Source: Alkalihalobacillus pseudalcaliphilus
GTDB lineage: Bacteria; Bacillota; Bacilli; Bacillales; Bacillaceae_D
Assembly: GCF_028610675.1 (NCBI RefSeq)
Contig: NZ_JAQQWS010000001.1
Coordinates: forward strand, 1,240,001 to 1,304,000
Direction: 5' to 3'
DNA length: 64,000 nucleotides
The notes under the pieces were generated by a model that worked only from the letters and a program-made list of their open reading frames with translations, was not told where the DNA came from and ran no database searches. This document shows positions 61,168-64,000 of the stretch, one piece after another. The position numbers and the translations under genes were made by a program. Positions within the stretch are counted from its first letter, which is position 1, and every line of letters starts with the position of its first letter.

Positions 61168-63921
61168 TCAGCCTGTATTAACTAATCCGGCTGCGACACC
61201 GCTGATAGTGAGTAGAACTTCAGTCATTAACTCTTCGTCTACCTCATCAGTTGTACGCATTTTTTGGATCAAATCAACTTGTAAGAAATTAAGTGGATCT
61301 ACATAAGGATTACGACGGCGTACTGACTCCTGAATATTAGAAAAGTTATCAAGTAACTCTTGGTTTCCTGTTATTTTTAATAAGGCTTCTTTTGTTTTCT
61401 GATATTCTGTTGCAATATCTGAATAGATACGCTCAGCCATGTTTGAATCCTCTACTAAATTCAAATATTCCTTCGCCGTGAACAAATCGGCCTTCATTAA
61501 TGCCATTTGTAAATTATGAATCGTTGAGTGGAAAAATGGCCAGCTCTGATACATGTTCTGTAGCATTTCCAAATTCTCTGCTCCTTGTTCCAAGAAAGAA
61601 CTAAAGCCTGTTCCTGCTCCGTACCAAGCAGGTATCATTTGGCGTGATTGTGTCCAAGCAAACACCCACGGTATTGCTCGTAAATCTTCGAATTTAGAGC
61701 TATTCTTTCTACGAGTTGGCCTTGAGCCAATATTTAACTCACCTAATTCTTTTAATGGCGTTGCCTGATTAAAATAAGTTAGAAAATCATTATCTTCAAA
61801 AACAAGTGATTGATATTTTCGTAATGCATGTTGGGACATTTCTTCCATGGCAAGTTCCCACTCTTTTTCGCGGAAATGACCATGCTTGGACTTCTTGTTC
61901 ACTGTAGCTGTCGCCTCAACTAAGGCAGAAGTTGCTTGCTCTAAGTTACGGAATGCGATGCTTTCTAATAAATATCGTGAAGACAAAACTTCACCTTGCT
62001 CGGTAATCTTCACACCATCACCTAATGTTTCGACCGGCTGTGAAACGATACTACGATTAAGTGGACCGCCGCCCCGACCTAAGGAGCCACCCCGTCCATG
62101 GAAGAACTTCAAACGAATATCATAGTTCTTCGCCATTTGGTGGATTTCAAGCTGAGCATTAAACAGCTTCCAATTCGCTGTTAATGTTCCTCCATCTTTA
62201 CTTCCATCAGAATATCCTAACATAATCTCTTGGTGGTCGCCACGAACTTGTAAATGATAACGATATAAATCCAAATCAAATAACGTTCTCATGATTTGTG
62301 GACCAGCAACTAAATCGTCAATCGTCTCCAGCAACGGAGCTACATGTAAGCCACTTTCGACGCGACCATCTGCATGTAAACGATAAATCCCAGCTTCTTT
62401 AGCTAATACTAGGACCTCTAACAGGTCACTAGAAGATTGTGTCATACTAACGAGATATACTTCAATTGAACGTGTACCAAATTCTAAATGAGCTTTTCGA
62501 ATCATTTTAAATACATTAAGAACTTTTAGTGTTTCTTCCGAATAGTCGGCTTCTAATAAAGAAATAGGCCTTGGATCTTTTAATACACTCGTTAATACCT
62601 TTATCTTTTCTTCTTCCGTTAATGATGAGTAATCATCACATAGTTTCACAGCATTTAATAATTCAGAAACAGCAATTTCATGTTCTCCACTATGGTTACG
62701 AATATCCAACGTTACTAAATGGAAACCAAACAATTGAACCTGTCTAATGATATGACGGATTGTCTTTAATTTCTTCTCTGATGGTTGATGTTCTTCTACA
62801 AGTTCACGAATTCTTATTAAGTCTGCTTCAAGCTCTTCAGATTGTTGATAACCAAGGTCAGATTTTCCTACTTCACTTAACCTTTTTAAGATAATCGCAA
62901 ATTTACGTCGATATATTTCACTTTTGACGGACCACTCTTCACCCGACTCCAAATACTTTGACTCTTCTTGTTCAACATGTGATACAAACTCCTGGTTAAC
63001 CACTACTCTTGAACTTGACTGACTAAAGCGTTTCATTAGATCAGTGATCGACTTACGGTATTTTTTCAGGACTAACTGTCGTTGAAGTTGTAAGGTTTCC
63101 CATGTAACTTCAGGGGTAACATTTGGGTTACCATCTCGGTCACCACCAATCCAGGAACCAAAGTGAAGGAAATTAGGTACTTCTAACTTTTCCTCTGGAT
63201 AATACTCCTGTAAATACTGTTCAAGTTCTTGATGTATTTCCGGTATCGTTTCAAATAAAGTTTCCTCAAAATAATATAGACCATTTTTAACTTCGTCGAT
63301 AACAGTTGGTTTTCTATGACGAAGCTCGTCTGTTTGCCATAAAGTTGCGACTTCATTGTATAAGCTATCTTCCAAACGAATTCTCTCTTTTTTTGTTACA
63401 AGTGGAGAGTCCAATTGATTTAAAATATATGATATACGTTTTTGAATTTCTAAAACCGTTCTTTTGGTAGCTTCTGTCGGATGAGCTGTTATGATCAATT
63501 CAATGGACAGATTGTTAAGTACTTTTTTTATTTCATCAGAAGTCATTTCCAAATCCTTCAATGTAGAAACAGACTTCTCCAATGAGAATGATTGAAGCTT
63601 GGCACCTTCTTGTAACTGATATTGCTTTCTTCTACGGATACGGTGGTTTTGTTCAGCCATGTTAACTAAATGAAAATATACAGAAAAAGCTCTAATAACC
63701 TGCTGTCTTGTAGGTGGCTTTAAATTACTGATTTCTGCTTTAAGTTTTTCATACGTATTAGGGTCATAATTTTGTCTTAACTTTTTGGTCATTTCACGGA
63801 TAGTTTCTACTTTATTAAATAGTTCTGTACCACCATGATGCTGTAAAATTTCCCCTAATATATTCCCTAACTTCTTAACATCATTCCGTAATGATACGTT
63901 ATTATCTGTCATTGCTGTCAT
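61168..63921 (-). CDS. ppc: Phosphoenolpyruvate carboxylase
   Basis: 917-residue anaplerotic enzyme: phosphoenolpyruvate + bicarbonate to oxaloacetate. Motifs: LIITAHPTEATKRTVL (catalytic His near 155), GGDRDGNPNVTPEV near 260, MLGYSDGSKDGGTLTANW near 565, the mobile FFHGRGGSLGRGGGP loop near 605, GSRPTRRKNSS near 735, and the C-terminal Asn-Thr-Gly typical of the family. ATG 63921 follows GGAGG at 8 bases. Monocistronic. B. subtilis lacks PEPC and uses pyruvate carboxylase, so this separates the organism from that species. Confidence 0.95.
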   Translation of the reverse strand: MTAMTDNNVSLRNDVKKLGNILGEILQHHGGTELFNKVETIREMTKKLRQNYDPNTYEKLKAEISNLKPPTRQQVIRAFSVYFHLVNMAEQNHRIRRRKQYQLQEGAKLQSFSLEKSVSTLKDLEMTSDEIKKVLNNLSIELIITAHPTEATKRTVLEIQKRISYILNQLDSPLVTKKERIRLEDSLYNEVATLWQTDELRHRKPTVIDEVKNGLYYFEETLFETIPEIHQELEQYLQEYYPEEKLEVPNFLHFGSWIGGDRDGNPNVTPEVTWETLQLQRQLVLKKYRKSITDLMKRFSQSSSRVVVNQEFVSHVEQEESKYLESGEEWSVKSEIYRRKFAIILKRLSEVGKSDLGYQQSEELEADLIRIRELVEEHQPSEKKLKTIRHIIRQVQLFGFHLVTLDIRNHSGEHEIAVSELLNAVKLCDDYSSLTEEEKIKVLTSVLKDPRPISLLEADYSEETLKVLNVFKMIRKAHLEFGTRSIEVYLVSMTQSSSDLLEVLVLAKEAGIYRLHADGRVESGLHVAPLLETIDDLVAGPQIMRTLFDLDLYRYHLQVRGDHQEIMLGYSDGSKDGGTLTANWKLFNAQLEIHQMAKNYDIRLKFFHGRGGSLGRGGGPLNRSIVSQPVETLGDGVKITEQGEVLSSRYLLESIAFRNLEQATSALVEATATVNKKSKHGHFREKEWELAMEEMSQHALRKYQSLVFEDNDFLTYFNQATPLKELGELNIGSRPTRRKNSSKFEDLRAIPWVFAWTQSRQMIPAWYGAGTGFSSFLEQGAENLEMLQNMYQSWPFFHSTIHNLQMALMKADLFTAKEYLNLVEDSNMAERIYSDIATEYQKTKEALLKITGNQELLDNFSNIQESVRRRNPYVDPLNFLQVDLIQKMRTTDEVDEELMTEVLLTISGVAAGLVNTG

Positions 63922-64000
63922 TTACCCAACCTCCATACTCTCCAGCTCAGATTTTGCTTTTCAATAAGAAGAGATAATTTCAAATAATTGAAAAATTCTA

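Overview
The window is chromosomal DNA from an endospore-forming, low-GC Firmicute of the family Bacillaceae. Evidence is the spore/stress trio spoVR, prkA and yhbH, a long-N-terminus KatX-type catalase, strong GGAGG ribosome sites with many GTG/TTG starts, and gene order resembling the B. subtilis yhb-yhc region. From memory of B. subtilis, yhcX-glpD-pgcA and queG-(yhbB)-trmL(cspR)-prkA-yhbH keep the same relative order there. A soil or alkaliphile-type Bacillus is plausible, but species cannot be read from the window. The sequence is draft quality: a 100-N gap sits at 35277-35376, and several short frameshifts could be decay or sequencing error.

Layout. 1-9.5 kb (all minus): 5'-truncated-view ABC exporter, spoVR, pgcA, glpD, a FixH/YtkA-like membrane protein, the GNAT-nitrilase fusion YhcX, and a CheX phosphatase. 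9.7-14.8 kb (plus): glycogen operon glgC-glgA-glgP with neither glgB nor glgD. 15.2-18.8 kb (minus): glycerophosphodiesterase, FAH-family hydrolase, MtnE-like aminotransferase, nitroreductase. 18.8-19.8 kb: a repeat block with eight 52-bp tandem units. 19.9-26.4 kb: DUF418 membrane protein, AraC regulator, MBL lipoprotein, chitin-active LPMO, chemoreceptor. 26.6-31 kb: yhbH, lepB and prkA, divergent from pbpD. 33-38.7 kb: DUF5366 protein, a 30-residue gene, trmL, a second 52-bp repeat array with the gap, Amidase_6 protein, ogt, queG. 38.9-41.7 kb: B3/B4-domain protein, dps with a sigma-B-like promoter, aldehyde dehydrogenase.

42-57 kb is accessory-looking. Small enzymes and regulators (ABM, GNAT, VOC, M23, OYE with divergent Lrp, SDR, APH-like kinase, methyltransferase, TetR with an alpha/beta hydrolase) are mixed with broken genes: a doubly frameshifted metallophosphoesterase, a decayed GNAT, and several open fragments with no start. 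57-64 kb returns to core genes: catalase, azoreductase, YhfC-family membrane protein and PEP carboxylase.

The most unusual content is non-coding. A mosaic family of dispersed intergenic repeats shares modules: a GGTCAT...ATGACC hairpin, a TTGTAAACG-TTAAGAAGT module and a TTTTGTATGAAAGTT boundary. Two members carry arrays of a 52-bp unit that can fold through a GATACT/AGTATC pair. A separate palindrome-dense, MITE-like element lies downstream of the catalase. No rRNA, tRNA, CRISPR array, prophage or recognisable riboswitch was seen. Functional calls rest on reading motifs by eye; no database search was run.
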